64,000 nt of DNA from the NCBI GenBank assembly GCA_904063045.1, contig CAJFCJ010000016.1, positions 930,001-994,000 on the forward strand. The letters are read 5' to 3'. Below, one piece after another: positions 49,994 to 61,674 of this stretch. The notes under the pieces were generated by a model that had not been told where the DNA came from, did not search any database, and saw nothing but the letters and a program-made list of their open reading frames with translations. Numbering within the stretch: the first letter of the stretch is position 1; each line of letters starts with the position of its first letter. The position numbers were made by a program, and so were the translations under genes. Origin of the DNA: Dimorphilus gyrociliatus (lineage: Eukaryota > Annelida > Polychaeta > Dinophilidae).

Positions 49994-52081
49994 TCAGATT
50001 CTAAATTTCCAATCGTTCAACCTTTTCAGCTCCTCGTCCAAATGCATGCAAACTTTATAGTTTTTACGCGAAAAGTGAACGGTATTTGTGCCTTTTACAG
50101 TCTTATAGTGGTTTAAACCGGAAACAATTAAACGATATATCTTTTTAAGCTTGGAATCTTGATTCGAATCAAAGTAGTTGATTAAACCGCCAGAATAGTT
50201 GCAGGTCAACATTTGAAAAGTATTTTCAACGCATTTAAACAACTGATTCTCCGTTAACTATTTCAATAAATAAAACATTTATAATTACTTCCAAATATAG
50301 AAATCTAATCTACCGTCTGGAATGTTATATCATTTAGCATTGTCTCTAGTAAAACGAAAGCATTGTTGGCGTCCGGATCGAATTTTACGAATACAAGTAA
50401 AGCTATAGATAGCTTTATCTTTTCTTTCTATTTTAGAATATAGACAATCGAATGATTAATGGAAAAATTAATGAAAGATATTCAACTAATTTAAAATGTT
50501 ACCATCTTCAATAATTTGTATTTTAGCAGGACAATCGAACACAGTTTTTTGAGTAGGTAGGAGAAATTTTCATAAATTCCACCCATTTTTCTATAAAGTA
50601 GAATAAACTTACAACAAGATTCGACGCTTTTCACCCAAAATCTTTCATAGCCATTCAATATCTTCAACTTTTTTATAATACTAAAGCAAATGTATAGAAT
50701 ATAAATACAGAATTCATCCGATTCGAACATCTCAAAATACATCTTGTGATAATCAATAATATCAAATAGTTTCTGTTGATATGACAACGCATTCCTAACA
50801 CTTATTATCTTTCTATATTGTATACATTACCTGCCACAATCTTTCAATGTCCAACCTCATCATATACATTCTTCTCTTATCGATCTCTCGACATTCATTT
50901 ATTTCCTTTTTCAACAATTCCAAACTCTTTATTGCAAGATCGTAGAATCTTTTAAATACTATATTTGAACTTTTAGGGAAGAACAATTGGAAATATCTGT
51001 CGTCTTTTAGCTAATTGTATAAGAAAATCTAATACTTTTGCCATTCGAAAAATACACTTGAAACTTACTGTAATTCTTAAAGGATAGATAACGTTTAGAC
51101 GATTTTCCATTAAATCCGCCAAATTATTTTCTCTAACGTCTAAATCGATGGCGAAATATTTCAATCTTTCATGATTTTTAATGAATTTACTGTAAAGAAT
51201 AAGAATAAGAATAATAACGAAAGAATTGAAATACACATGGTATTTTATTCTCGTCTTGTTTCTCGTCTCTACCTTAATACGGCAATTTCAACGTGTTGAA
51301 TTTCACCAATTACCAATGATTCCAACGCTTTGAATTGATTGTTATCCAAGAAATTTTCAAACCATTTACACAATCGGCAATTGTGAATTGAATGATTATT
51401 ACCAACAGATATTTCTTTCAGATGTTCAAACTCTTTTAAATATTGAATTTCATCAAATTTCCACGATTCTTTTTGAGAAATGAATGTAAAATTTGTTAAG
51501 CTTTCAAGTTTTTTAATTGGATGTATTGTATCGACAAGAGTATACGAAATATCCAAATTCTCTAATTGGGATAATTCATTGGAAATGAACAATAAACATT
51601 CATTTGTGAATAGAGTATAGCTAACGTCCAATTTTAAGAGATTTTTGAAATTCTGCAAATCTTCAATCCGTTCAAGTATATCGGAATATTGAAAATTATA
51701 ACTTTCTCTATATAATCTACAATTAGATATTGTTAATTCCTCAAGAAAACTGGTATTAATATTTCCAATCCATTGTTTTAAATCGATTTTCAAATTATTC
51801 ATTTCAATTACTTTTAATGGATGATTTTTGACGAAATTGATAAAAGACAATTCATCGTAAATTCTACATCCGTTCAGTTTAATGCAAGTTAAAGTAGTCT
51901 TTTCAAATGTGAAATATTTCAAATGTTCCTTAGACACACCAATATGTTTATTATTGAAATATTGTAAAATTTCTTCGGCTAGGCCGTGAGGAATAGTTTT
52001 ATCGTTTTTAAAATATTTCCCTAACCCTTTACTTCCATCAAAATCGATTGAACGTAGAATTAATTCTTGTAAACTGAACAT
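49994..52081 (-). CDS. ZYG11/ZER1-family leucine-rich repeat protein, copy C
   Basis: 580 residues; exons in transcript order 52081-51273, 51189-51069, 51010-50831, 50772-50503, 50412-50314 and 50257-49994. The lengths of exons 1, 2 and 4 (809, 121, 270) are identical to copy A. The N-terminal box is FSLQELILRSI then GLAEEILQYF. The leucine-rich repeats include LENLDISYTLVDTIHPIKKL, and exon 2 has FIKNHERLKYFAIDLDV. The C-terminal half is helical (KRFYDLAIKSLELLKKEINE; FVKFDPDANNAFVLLETML). It is divergently arranged with copy D across 613 bases. It is presumed to be a cullin-2 substrate receptor; the substrate is unknown. Confidence 0.84.
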
Positions 52082-52449
52082 TATTAATAAAAGTAGTTAA
52101 TTGGTAAATAAAATCAATAACATGTTAAGGCGATGAAATGAACTGAAATCCTCTTCATCGCTGTAGAACTATTTTTGTTTTCCTCCTAATCGAAATGCAT
52201 TCGGATAGAGAAACTCTTTTTTTTATGCAGTGTCCAAAAAATACTGTTGCTTTTTTTTTGTTTGTAATCTTCTTATGCGTTGAAAGAAAGTCGAAAGACT
52301 TTTAGAATGGGATCCGCTATTTTGATATACACTTATATCTATGTTAACTAAACGAATTTCAAGTAGAACAATCAACAAGTTTTTTGATACTTTTTATTAT
52401 GTAAGAATCGAATTTCTATTCTATTGTATTACGGTATGATTCTTCCTTC

Positions 52450-52480
<31 letters not shown>

Positions 52481-52694
52481 TTTATCTCCCCCCCCCACCG
52501 CTCTCTCTCTCTCTCTCTCTATCCAACCAAACTCATCTAGGCTTAATTTTCTATAAACTTTTGAACTTTTCACCATAGCAGGTTGTGGACACTGCAACGC
52601 GAAGAGTAGGAGTACATTTCGAGAGCTTGTTTTGTAAATGTTAACATCGTCTACTAGTCAAAGGGAGAAGTGTTCCTCTGTAAGGAGAAAATTG
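52082..52694. promoter_or_regulatory. Divergent promoter region between ZYG11-like copies C and D
   Basis: 613 bases between start codons pointing apart. It contains (CT)n tracts at 52451-52476 and 52501-52520 around a C-run (52489-52497). Pyrimidine tracts of this kind occur in many invertebrate promoters, but no core element could be assigned. Confidence 0.4.
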
Positions 52695-54770
52695 ATGGAG
52701 GAGAATAGACTAAAGGACATCTGTTTGGATTATATAGCAAAGAATATTGACATTATAATAGAGTTTGTAAATAGGACAAATGCAACTTTACCTCATGGAA
52801 TTTCAGAGAAAATATTCGAATGTTTGGAAGAGAAAGATTTCGGCATAAAAGAAGAATATTTAGAATTCTTTTCTTCCAATGGAAAATTACTACAGAACGT
52901 ACGATTATACGGCCGTAGAATAAAGCATAAATCATCTCTACGTTTCCTCAAATATCATCCTATAAAGAATTTAATAATTAGAAATTTACAACAATTAACT
53001 ATAGCCGAATGGTTAAATTACGTTAATAAAGAGACATTAGAAACTTTAAGCGTTTCCGGTTGTCAATTTTCAGAGGTAGAAGTTGATTTATACCCAAAGA
53101 GTCTACCAACGCAAGCCGACTATCTAGGAGGATTTAATAGTCTAATTAAATTAGATGTCAGCTATACGGATTTCGAAGATGCTCACTTCAAAGTTGTTTG
53201 TAACGAATACGTTAATTTAGAGGAATTAGATATATCAGGAACATTAGTTAAATGTTTAGGTTGTTTAACGAAATTGGAAAGATTAAAAGTATTTAAATTC
53301 TGTACAAGGAGATCTTTGTTGAATTGGAACGAATATACAAATCTATTGTACTTGAAACATCTTCAGATAATCAACATTGGAATGTGCCTTGGAGATTACG
53401 AAGCTAATTCGGTCGATAAGGCATTTTGCGAATGGTTATATCATTTCCTGCAGCAGGCTCAATGGAACGATTTACAAAGTATTAGTATTTCCGAATATGG
53501 TGATGTCGATTTGAATATTTTAAGGTTTCTCTCCTCTCCTCCTTCTATATCTTATCTATCTCTTTTACTTTCCACAGGAGATTTATAGACAATCATCCAA
53601 ACTTGAAATTCTTTGGACTCGACGTGAATAATGTTACTAAACACTTGAACGAACTCGGTAGCATTTCAAATGTTATATACGCTTCCTGCTATTCGGTAAG
53701 CTATTCCTCTCAGCCAATCAATCACTCGATCAAACGGTGTTCTATTCTCTTTTCAGAACAAATTATCTGAAATAATCAATGTATTCTTTTCGCCTTATTC
53801 CACCTATATTTTTGAAGTTTTCAACGATCAAACAATGGCTCTATTTCACGTATTTTCAATTGAAATTAAACGTATGAAAAAGCCTGATAGAGTAGAATAT
53901 TTCAATTCTTTAAATATGGACGAACTATGGAGGGTTAACTTGACATACTTTTTATCCGTTGTACAATATTCATTCTAACTATTATTCATCCTTACAGATT
54001 CTATTAGCTATTATTGACGAACATAAAACCATCAATTTTAAACATTGGGTTAGAGATAATAACATCCTCTTTATCATTCAAGCTTTTGAATTAATTAAAA
54101 AGATGAGAATTCTACCTGGCTATAGGCAAAATTGGATTAGAGTTATTAAAATATCTTGCCAAATAATTGAATTATATTACGACTTAAAAGAGCCTGCCGA
54201 AGATTTTTTACCATTTAGACTTATATCATCGATTTTCCTCCACTTTTACGATTTAATTCATTTAGTAAGCCTATATCTGTTCTCTTTCTTTATTTTCTAC
54301 CTTTAATCTTACAATTTCAAATTTAGGTTGCAAATAAACTGAAACTAGTTACGATGCTATTCGGATTAGTTGGAGAAAATTCAGTTGTTCGTAACGTTCT
54401 AGCTCTTATACACCGGCTCATTGACGAAGTTGATTTTACAACTGTAAGATATCGATCGATTATACCGTTTTATATATTACGTAATTTGTGCTTTTTACCA
54501 TTTGTAAAGCTTAATGAAAGCGAACTACACGAAATGATTAACAACTTTGGTATCTTTCGAAATATTCTCGTCAGATCCTACCATCCCGATCAGCCGGTAC
54601 TTTTTGAGAAAATTCACGACATCGTACACGAAGGATTGTTAAATTATAAACAATTTTACGGAACGCAACATTTGTTCATTGAATCGGTTAATAATCAAGA
54701 AATTATTGATTTAGACGAAATACTTGCTTCTTTTTCAATAATAACTTTAAATCAATTTCAATTTGAATAA
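52695..54770 (+). CDS. ZYG11/ZER1-family leucine-rich repeat protein, copy D
   Basis: 589 residues; exons 52695-53524, 53578-53695, 53757-53933, 53998-54264, 54327-54443 and 54510-54770. Phases are 2,0,0,0,0, as in A and C. The start at 52695 (MEENRLKDICLDYI) matches the paralogue starts; an in-frame ATG at 52638 would add 19 residues. RLKDICLDYI and HGISEKIFECL resemble the ZYG11B box, NLEELDISGTLVKCLGCLTK its leucine-rich repeats, and FIDNHPNLKFFGLDV its post-repeat signature. The last intron (54444-54509) stays open in frame, but paralogue comparison (LTDF, LTEN, LSNN, LNES at exon 6 starts) supports its removal. It is the best family match in the window. Confidence 0.87.
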
Positions 54771-54914
54771 AAAGTCTTATTGAATTATTCAATTTATCGT
54801 TCGCACTCTCTCTCTCACACACACACACACACGCACTCTCTCTCTTTCTTATAAATGAATAATACCCATTGCGTAATCCAATTGAATAGAAAACATCGTC
54901 ATCAATAGTTTCGA

Positions 54915-56799
54915 ATGATTCTATTTGTTTACTACGGCAGTTGTCTAATTGTTACGTTTATCTTGCAAGTGTTAACGCTTAATAGACTTAATTGGAACGT
55001 ACCTAATTATCGTATTGAATTTGAATTTAAGAGACTGTTTAGGGTGGATAAACCTTGTTTTGCAGGTATATACACACACGCACAGAAACGCATCGTTCAT
55101 AATACTCTATTAATGTGTCTTTCAAGGAAATAGGCTAAATAAACGAGAATGTAATATTAACAGTAAGGTTTCCATTTAGATAATATATCAATGACTAAAA
55201 AAAACTGTTTTTTACTCTTTCTTTTTCATTGATTATAGAAGTATACCTAAGTCAAAAGGGTCTAAATTTATTTACCATCTATTATCCAAAGGAGTCAAAG
55301 TTGATTGTTGATGAGAAAACTGGTAAATATTTCAACGAGAACAGAAAGAATACATTTTCCTATGTGGGCTATATGTGCTTTTTATATTTATTTACAATGA
55401 ACGGAATTACTAGACCTTATGAATTCGTTGGCGAAATTAACATACATTCGGAAATTGAGAAATCATCGCAAAGGAATATGGGCAGGAATGTTACATTCTA
55501 TTTTAAAGAAGACTACGTTCTTGAATTGGTTCTTCGGGTATTTTTCAATTATCATTCCAATCAGAATTCGTCCATTTAATCAACGTCTTCTTACCTATTA
55601 GGTTACCTGTTTAGACAACTATTTCGGTGATTATTGTACCTGTAAAGGTAGAAGGAGGAAAACTGACATTTGCTTTAAAAATGGTACCGTTCTCTGTAAA
55701 TTAACTAATCAACCTTACACGCATGTCGAAGAGGAATGTATTGATACGAGAATATCGCAGTTAACCGTCGCAATCTATATACAATCCGTTCAATTAACAA
55801 ACAAAGTATCGTGTAAGGAATACGACGACTGCAGTCTTAACAATACGAGATTTTGCTTTGGATTGCATAATAAATACGAAATAGTTTGCGACGATTATCA
55901 ATTCAATCGCAATTCGAACAATAGTAAAGAATTTCTACCAGTTGACGTTAAATCTATGAAATTTCATATTGGAAGTAGAAAATTCATGTACTTGGGTACC
56001 GAAGTTCAACTATTCAAGAATCAATCTTTGTTCACTCTCTACGAATCTTTCGATAAAACATTATATATAAAAAACATCAAGAATCATTCGATTATCGTGA
56101 TTTTAGGCGACTTTGATAAACTTGAATTTACATTGCGATTTGAAGTAAAATACAAATTATTTTTAACTCTCTACCAAATTCATCTTGTTGCCGTTTGCTT
56201 ATCTTTTCATTCATTTTTTTCCCTACCAGTTTTCTTGCTCTCAAACAATCAAATCAAACTTTGGCAAACATTGCCAATGTAACGGTAAAGAAAAGGATAA
56301 TATGATATGCTTGGAGAATGGTACTATTACTTGCCAACGTGGATTTCTATACGTTTCTTCAATTCACTCTTGCTTGAATAGGACAAATTTCTTGAATAGT
56401 AAACATCTATTGATTGAATCAACGACAAATTCGAGTAGTATTAATATATCTTTACAATCTAACACTATATAACTTACGATGCTTTTACCCTTATCTTTTA
56501 TAAAAGCAACTAATCGGTTGGATCTGCCGCTTAAAGAGGATTTGTTCAACGATTCGTTAATAGCCTTATCGTTCGCTTTACCTTGTTCATTCGTAATTAT
56601 TACTATGGTTGGTTTATTAATTTATATTGCAAAATACGTTTATCCCGTCACGAAAAAAGACTCTACGTCGTCTATTCGTCTAAACGATTACTCTTACTAT
56701 GGATACTCTTCCTATTCTTCTTGCCTGTCGTCGTCCAGTCAGTCTAGTCTCAGCTACGATAGACAAAATTCGAGTGTTACCTACGAAAAGAACAGCTAA
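54915..56799 (+). CDS. Single-pass membrane protein with two copies of a Cys motif
   Basis: About 496 residues; exons 54915-55065, 55239-55537, 55602-56144, 56230-56434 (or 56437) and 56507-56799. The N-terminus has a signal sequence (YYGSCLIVTFILQVLTL). The ectodomain has many NxT/S sites and two homologous segments, NYFGDYCTCKGRRRKTDICF and NFGKHCQCNGKEKDNMICLE, each followed by NGT-x2-C; these look like short EGF-like modules. A helix near the end (LPCSFVIITMVGLLIYIAKY) crosses the membrane, and the tail is rich in Ser and Tyr (SYYGYSSYSSCLSSSS), a possible phosphorylation region. The family is not recognised. It starts 145 bases after copy D, so the two may share regulation. It could be an adhesion or recognition receptor, but that is a guess. 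Confidence 0.7.
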
Positions 56800-56905
56800 C
56801 AGTATTCTTAATAAACTAGTATAAACAATTAAGTAAAACGTCTCGGTTTTTACTTTTTACTGTATTGAATGGAGAATAAATGAAAAAGAAAAAAAAAACG
56901 GATTC

Positions 56906-56977
56906 AGGTTCCACCGAGATTTGAACTCGGATCGTTGGATTCAGAGTCCAAAGTGCTAACCGTTACACCATGGAACC
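56906..56977 (-). tRNA. tRNA-Gln (anticodon CTG), second copy
   Basis: The reverse complement is identical over all 72 bases to the tRNA at 48126-48197, with the same CTG anticodon loop. It lies just beyond the stop of the membrane protein gene, on the opposite strand. Confidence 0.97.
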
Positions 56978-57248
56978 TTCACATGTTTGCGAGATTCTAT
57001 TTATCTTCTATGAAACCTATCATCATATTCAGTATTAAAAAAAAAGAAAAGAATGAAAAGTCTTGATAATCCTGAACGTAAAATGAACTCTTTTGAATTT
57101 TTATGAATAAATTACCTTAATTTATTAATAGTTGTATTTATTAGAAACTATAAATCGTTCTTTTTATTGTTCATTCTTATATATTATTAAAATTACGGTT
57201 AATTTAAACGCAGTAAAACTCTACTCATCCATCATTAACACTTTCACC

Positions 57249-59497
57249 ATGTTGGAAATGGTTTTACTCTGTTTTCTCTTTGGTAAATATTTGCCCAACA
57301 TTTTACTTTGTTTTTATCTATTCCTTCTCTCCTTTCTCTTCTTCCTTTCTATCATAAACAAAATATTCCCCATCATTTAGTCACCTCTCAGCAAGTTCCT
57401 ACAAACGATTTGGCAAAATTCAAAAGAGCTTATCAATCAACAATTATGATAAAAGAATCAAGTGACGGTCCAAGTTTAGCGGTAGACGGTTTATCAACTT
57501 TTATAAAAGTAACCTATCAGGCATACTATATAAGAAATCTCAGTCAACATCTATCTATACAATATATACAGTGTATAAGTAAAAATTCATAAAAACAGTG
57601 TTCGAGAACTGGAGCCCATCCTAATCTGAAATCATGGTGGTCTGTCGACTTGGAAAGAGAGTACGAGATAACCAGCGTATGCCTTTTAAATACAAATGGA
57701 ATCGATTGTAAATAAACAACAATAAGGGAATCTTGTGATTTTTTTTCAATTATATCTTAATTACCACATTTTTTAGATGATAAACTAAGTAATTTTCAAG
57801 TAAGCGTTGGTAATTTTCCACTTGAAACGTCTAATATATGCACAACATATTCTGGAACTGTCCCTGAGCCTCAAAATTCTAATGAATATATATGTTTTAA
57901 CTGCCAACAAGATTCAATAGGTTCTTTTTTAACAATACAACATTTGGACGAGGGAAAGAATTTAATACTATGCGGTGTAACGGTAAATGGTCAATCGGAA
58001 AAGCCTTCTAGTAAGTCAAATGTTTCATTCAACTATGTTAAGGGTGTTATTTATAATTGTATATTAAAGATATTGCCTCTATCAATCAACCGCATTTTGT
58101 GGCTTTTGGAGGAAAAACTTCTTCTACGATACACGCCTTCGATAAGTTTTACGGATCATTCTTCTCCACCAAAACAACCGATCTCAATTATAAGAGGCCA
58201 TTTCTGAGGATTGATTTACACGAAAGCCGCCTTATCTACGGACTTATCATCATTTCTGCTGAAGATGGTTTGTAGTTTGGTTTTCTTCATATTTATCCTT
58301 TTCAGACAAAGTATTAACGTTCTACAACAGAGAGTTTATCGAAGAGATATATTGAAAATATCAACATAGCTGTTCAATCCACGCTGGAAACGCTCCTGCC
58401 GGAAGGAGACAAGTTTTGTTATAGAAATTTTTCATCAAATTTTTACAAATATTACCAAGCGAACGTTATTGCGTGCAGTCGACAACTATACGGAAGTTCT
58501 ATATTGATAATTAAAGACGACGACGGTACAGTGGAATTAAAGTTTTCAGAGCTCATCCTCTACGAAAAAGCTTCTTATATTTGTACATATTGCGGTAAAA
58601 AACAATTCTATCAATACTTTTCAATAGTTTGAATAGTTTACTGGAAAATCTTTCAGAGAATTCAATGAACTTTAAAATCTTTCCGTCAAATATTCAATCA
58701 TCTCCAACTTTCGTTCTAATCGATTCCATCTATTACTTATTTGGCAATGCGGAATTTATACCTTTACCTAGACTGCAATTTTTTGAATTCAACTTTTCAA
58801 AAGTTCTACTATTCAATTCGGTTTGTTTAACAGGTAAACCGTTGTTTTTACATCTGTATTATATGCTTGAAATAGCTAATATATCTCTCCTCCTTTCGTC
58901 AAGTTTCCCTCTCTCAATCCTACTCCGACGTGGCTATAGTTGAAGTTGTTAATTCCGTTGGTCATTCAATTAATCATTATTTATCTAATCAGGAACTAGA
59001 ATTGGCAATGACCGGTTGCTATTATTTTCCGGTTACCCTTTCAAAATTAATAAGAGTACACGCAAAAACCGATATAAATGTCAGTGAAGTCGACTTTCCG
59101 ACAACATCCAAAATGGCGGTAAAATGTAAGAGTTTATGTGAATAGTTACGTTTCTTTTCATTTCAACTGCCTTTTCTTTTCTATAGATGAAAACACATCG
59201 TGCCAAGGTGCATTTTCTTCTAAAACTATCTCTTTGAATGAAATTTCCAACGATTTCATAAATTATCAATCATTTCTTATTGTTATATCTGGTTATGGAA
59301 TTATTAGGGAATCCTTTCTTGTTCTTACCAACAATCTCACTGTTAATAAAGTACACTATTGCGAGAATATTGTTGAACAGGACTTTTTCGATCCATCCGT
59401 ATTACTATTTAATTGTTCTACAACTTTTCATCATTCAATCGTTATTTATCCTTTCAAAATTGAAACGCTAATTGCCAATATCTTTATCTATTTATAA
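57249..59497 (+). CDS. Secreted multi-domain fucolectin-like (F5/8 type C-like) protein
   Basis: About 546 residues in nine exons: 57249-57282, 57381-57508, 57599-57707, 57777-58010, 58070-58267, 58331-58594, 58657-58833, 58940-59125 and 59187-59497. Exon 1 is a signal peptide (MLEMVLLCFLF). Domain 1 carries fucolectin tachylectin-4-type signatures: AYQSTIMIKE, LAVDG, SWWSVDLEREYEITSV, DKLSNFQVSVG and FLTIQHLDEGKNLILCGVTV. A second unit follows (FVAFGG...FLRIDLHESRLIYGLII), then at least one more degraded unit (FFEFNFSKVLLFNSVCLTG) and a Cys-poor C-terminal part. Such domains bind fucose or other sugars in invertebrate lectins. Nearly all introns are phase 1, the class used for shuffled extracellular domains. 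No membrane anchor is evident. The sugar-binding residues cannot be confirmed by eye. Confidence 0.75.
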
Positions 59498-60212
59498 ACA
59501 CGATTAACCCTGGGCATAGAATGGAAGAAAAACGTAAAATTATCACGAATAATAATTGCAGTCTGTCTATGCAAAGTTTAATAGTAGAAAACAACTATTG
59601 TATTTATGTGTGGGCGGTTGAATGAAATTTAATAAAAGCTTTGACGTTGTATTGCACAATATCGAATAAACGCTTTCAACAGTTTTACCATATAGTAGAG
59701 AGATGTATTATTATATTCTTCACCTTCTAAGAAAGGACATTGAAATCACGAAAAAGACATAAATCAATCAAGTTTTACTCAATTAATTCCTATTGAAGAA
59801 GAGGAAGAAGGAGGAGGAGGAGATAAAGTAAATGCAATTAATTCCATAGAGATCCTTTATTTAAACATGCGCAAAATTGATCATCTTTTCAAAAGATGAG
59901 GTGACAAAAAAGCGATTTTAAAGAGACGCTCACCTTCCGCTAGCCAAAGAGACTAGCAAAACAATTAAAATAAAGGGTAGTTCTTTCGTTTTCTCGTTCC
60001 GTGTTTCTTCTATTGTTTACCATAGAGACTATGATAACAGAAGGGATGATAATATTCCTATAGATTTCTTTACCATCTCAAAATCGTTAAGCATAAGATG
60101 TAATAGATATATCGAACTCTGTACAGGGTTATATTTATTATATAAGAACTTTCGCCATTAGATTTATTTGACATTTTTAGCATGATAACAAAGCGTTATT
60201 CGGATGGAAACT
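59498..60212. other. Spacer between the lectin-like and PAN-like genes
   Basis: About 0.7 kb of 3' flank and promoter sequence. It holds a GAAGAGGAAGAAGGAGGAGG purine tract near 59799-59822. No exon was recognised. Confidence 0.4.
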
Positions 60213-60945
60213 ATGAGGAATTTATGTATAATTGTACTATTAACATTATCATCGTTTCCACTATCGTTGTCTTCTAATGAAGGTTTGACAATTTCCTTTT
60301 TCGTTATGCCATGAGAAAAAGCAAATTGATTCTTTTATACTTTCAGTTTGTTCTTATAAATATACTAGTTATGTTTATCTGTTCGGTTATAACTTGTTTA
60401 TACCTGGATACTCACCCTCAATTACCAATATAATTACTAATGTTACCTACTGCAAACAGCTTTGCAGCGGTTTGAAAGATTGCAAGTTTGTTGGAAAACT
60501 TTTAAAATTTATCATAAAGAATTGTCTTTCTTTCTTTCCCTTCTCGTTTAGATCGATTGACTATCATTTGACTCTACGTAAATGTTATCTAAACTATGAA
60601 ACAATATGGTCAAGAGTTAGCGATGCTCTTAATTCTCAAGTTTACAATTATTACGAGAAAGTTGACGATACATGCGGTAAGTGAACTTGACCCTCTATCC
60701 ATTTGCCTATCATCATGAACATTCAACTCTTCATAATCACGTCAAAATTCACATTGAAATGAACAATTTTTATAAATTATACACTATAGTACTGTATATT
60801 AAAGTAATGGGATGTTTTTTTGATCGATTTAACCTTAAGGGTCATTTATTCACTCAATTCTTTATCAAAAGTCATTGGATAAGGTTTGTTCTTTTTGAAT
60901 AACTTGTACTTGTATTCAGACTCCTTGTATAGTTTATTATTTTGA
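60213..60945 (+). CDS. Small secreted PAN/apple-like protein, copy 2
   Basis: 119 residues; exons 60213-60282, 60347-60485, 60552-60676 and 60920-60945. It has a signal peptide (NLCIIVLLTLSSFPLSLSS). The PAN core is YCKQLCSGLKDCKSIDYHL, then KCYLN, made by joining 60485 to 60552 in phase 2. The region before the last intron (SQVYNYYEKV) is matched in copy 3 (SHLYDYYHKV). The last exon is 26 nt and ends SLLF; retention of the last intron would stop at once (CGK). It is likely an extracellular binding protein of unknown partner. Confidence 0.65.
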
Positions 60946-61674
60946 ATTGTTAACTGCATCTAATCCAAAACTGAATAGAGGACAAGCAAGTAAACAGAAC
61001 GTTCTTCTCCACCATTAGCATCATTCCGTAAGTATATTACGTAGATACTTTCATTTCCAGATAGAATAACAATTTATTTCTTCATTTATACAGTATTTTG
61101 CAGTTGAAACATTTCAATAACATATTCATTTTTCTATCAGCAAAATAAGCGGAAACCAGAAATCAACTAGAGTTTTTCATTATTTTCGTAAGGATTTACA
61201 TACTTTTCGTTATAAATCCAATAAATAAAAGACATGCTCAGTTCGATTGATCGAATAACAACAACAATAATAAATAATAATAATAATCAATTTTATATAG
61301 AATGTTATGAAATATCTAGATATTGTATAAACAGTATATACTGTATATAAGTTTATACTGTCTATACAATATATGTTTCGGTCTGAGACTTTAATTAAAT
61401 AATATTAAAACTATTTACATGGAATAACGCTGGTTTTTATGATAATATCAGTATAGTAAAAGATCGATTAGAAACCATCGAGCATGTCATTACATCAGTG
61501 CTGTAGTTTGTTGTGTATGTGTGTGTGTGTGTGTGTACCAATTAGTAAAGTACTAATATTACAATAGGAAGCTGAACTTGATTTTCTACAGTTTGCTTAT
61601 GAAATGAATGAAAAGAGAGAGAGAGAGAGAGTGTGTGTGTGTGTGTAAGTGTGTCTCATTTCTCCTATACTTAC
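60946..61674. other. Spacer with GT and GA repeats; probable 3' end of PAN copy 3
   Basis: It contains a palindromic TATACTGTATATAAG cluster near 61328-61370, (GT)n at 61511-61538 and (GA)n-(GT)n at 61615-61646. The terminal exon of the minus-strand PAN gene should lie here. A candidate after a CTGTAG acceptor near 61590 would end PIVILVLY, but the choice is not secure. Confidence 0.35.

Noticed and set aside
57132-57380. Hydrophobic 82-codon frame upstream of the lectin-like gene
   Set aside because: Only its part from 57249 to 57282 is supported, as the signal-peptide exon in the same region. The remainder is 5' flank and intron 1.
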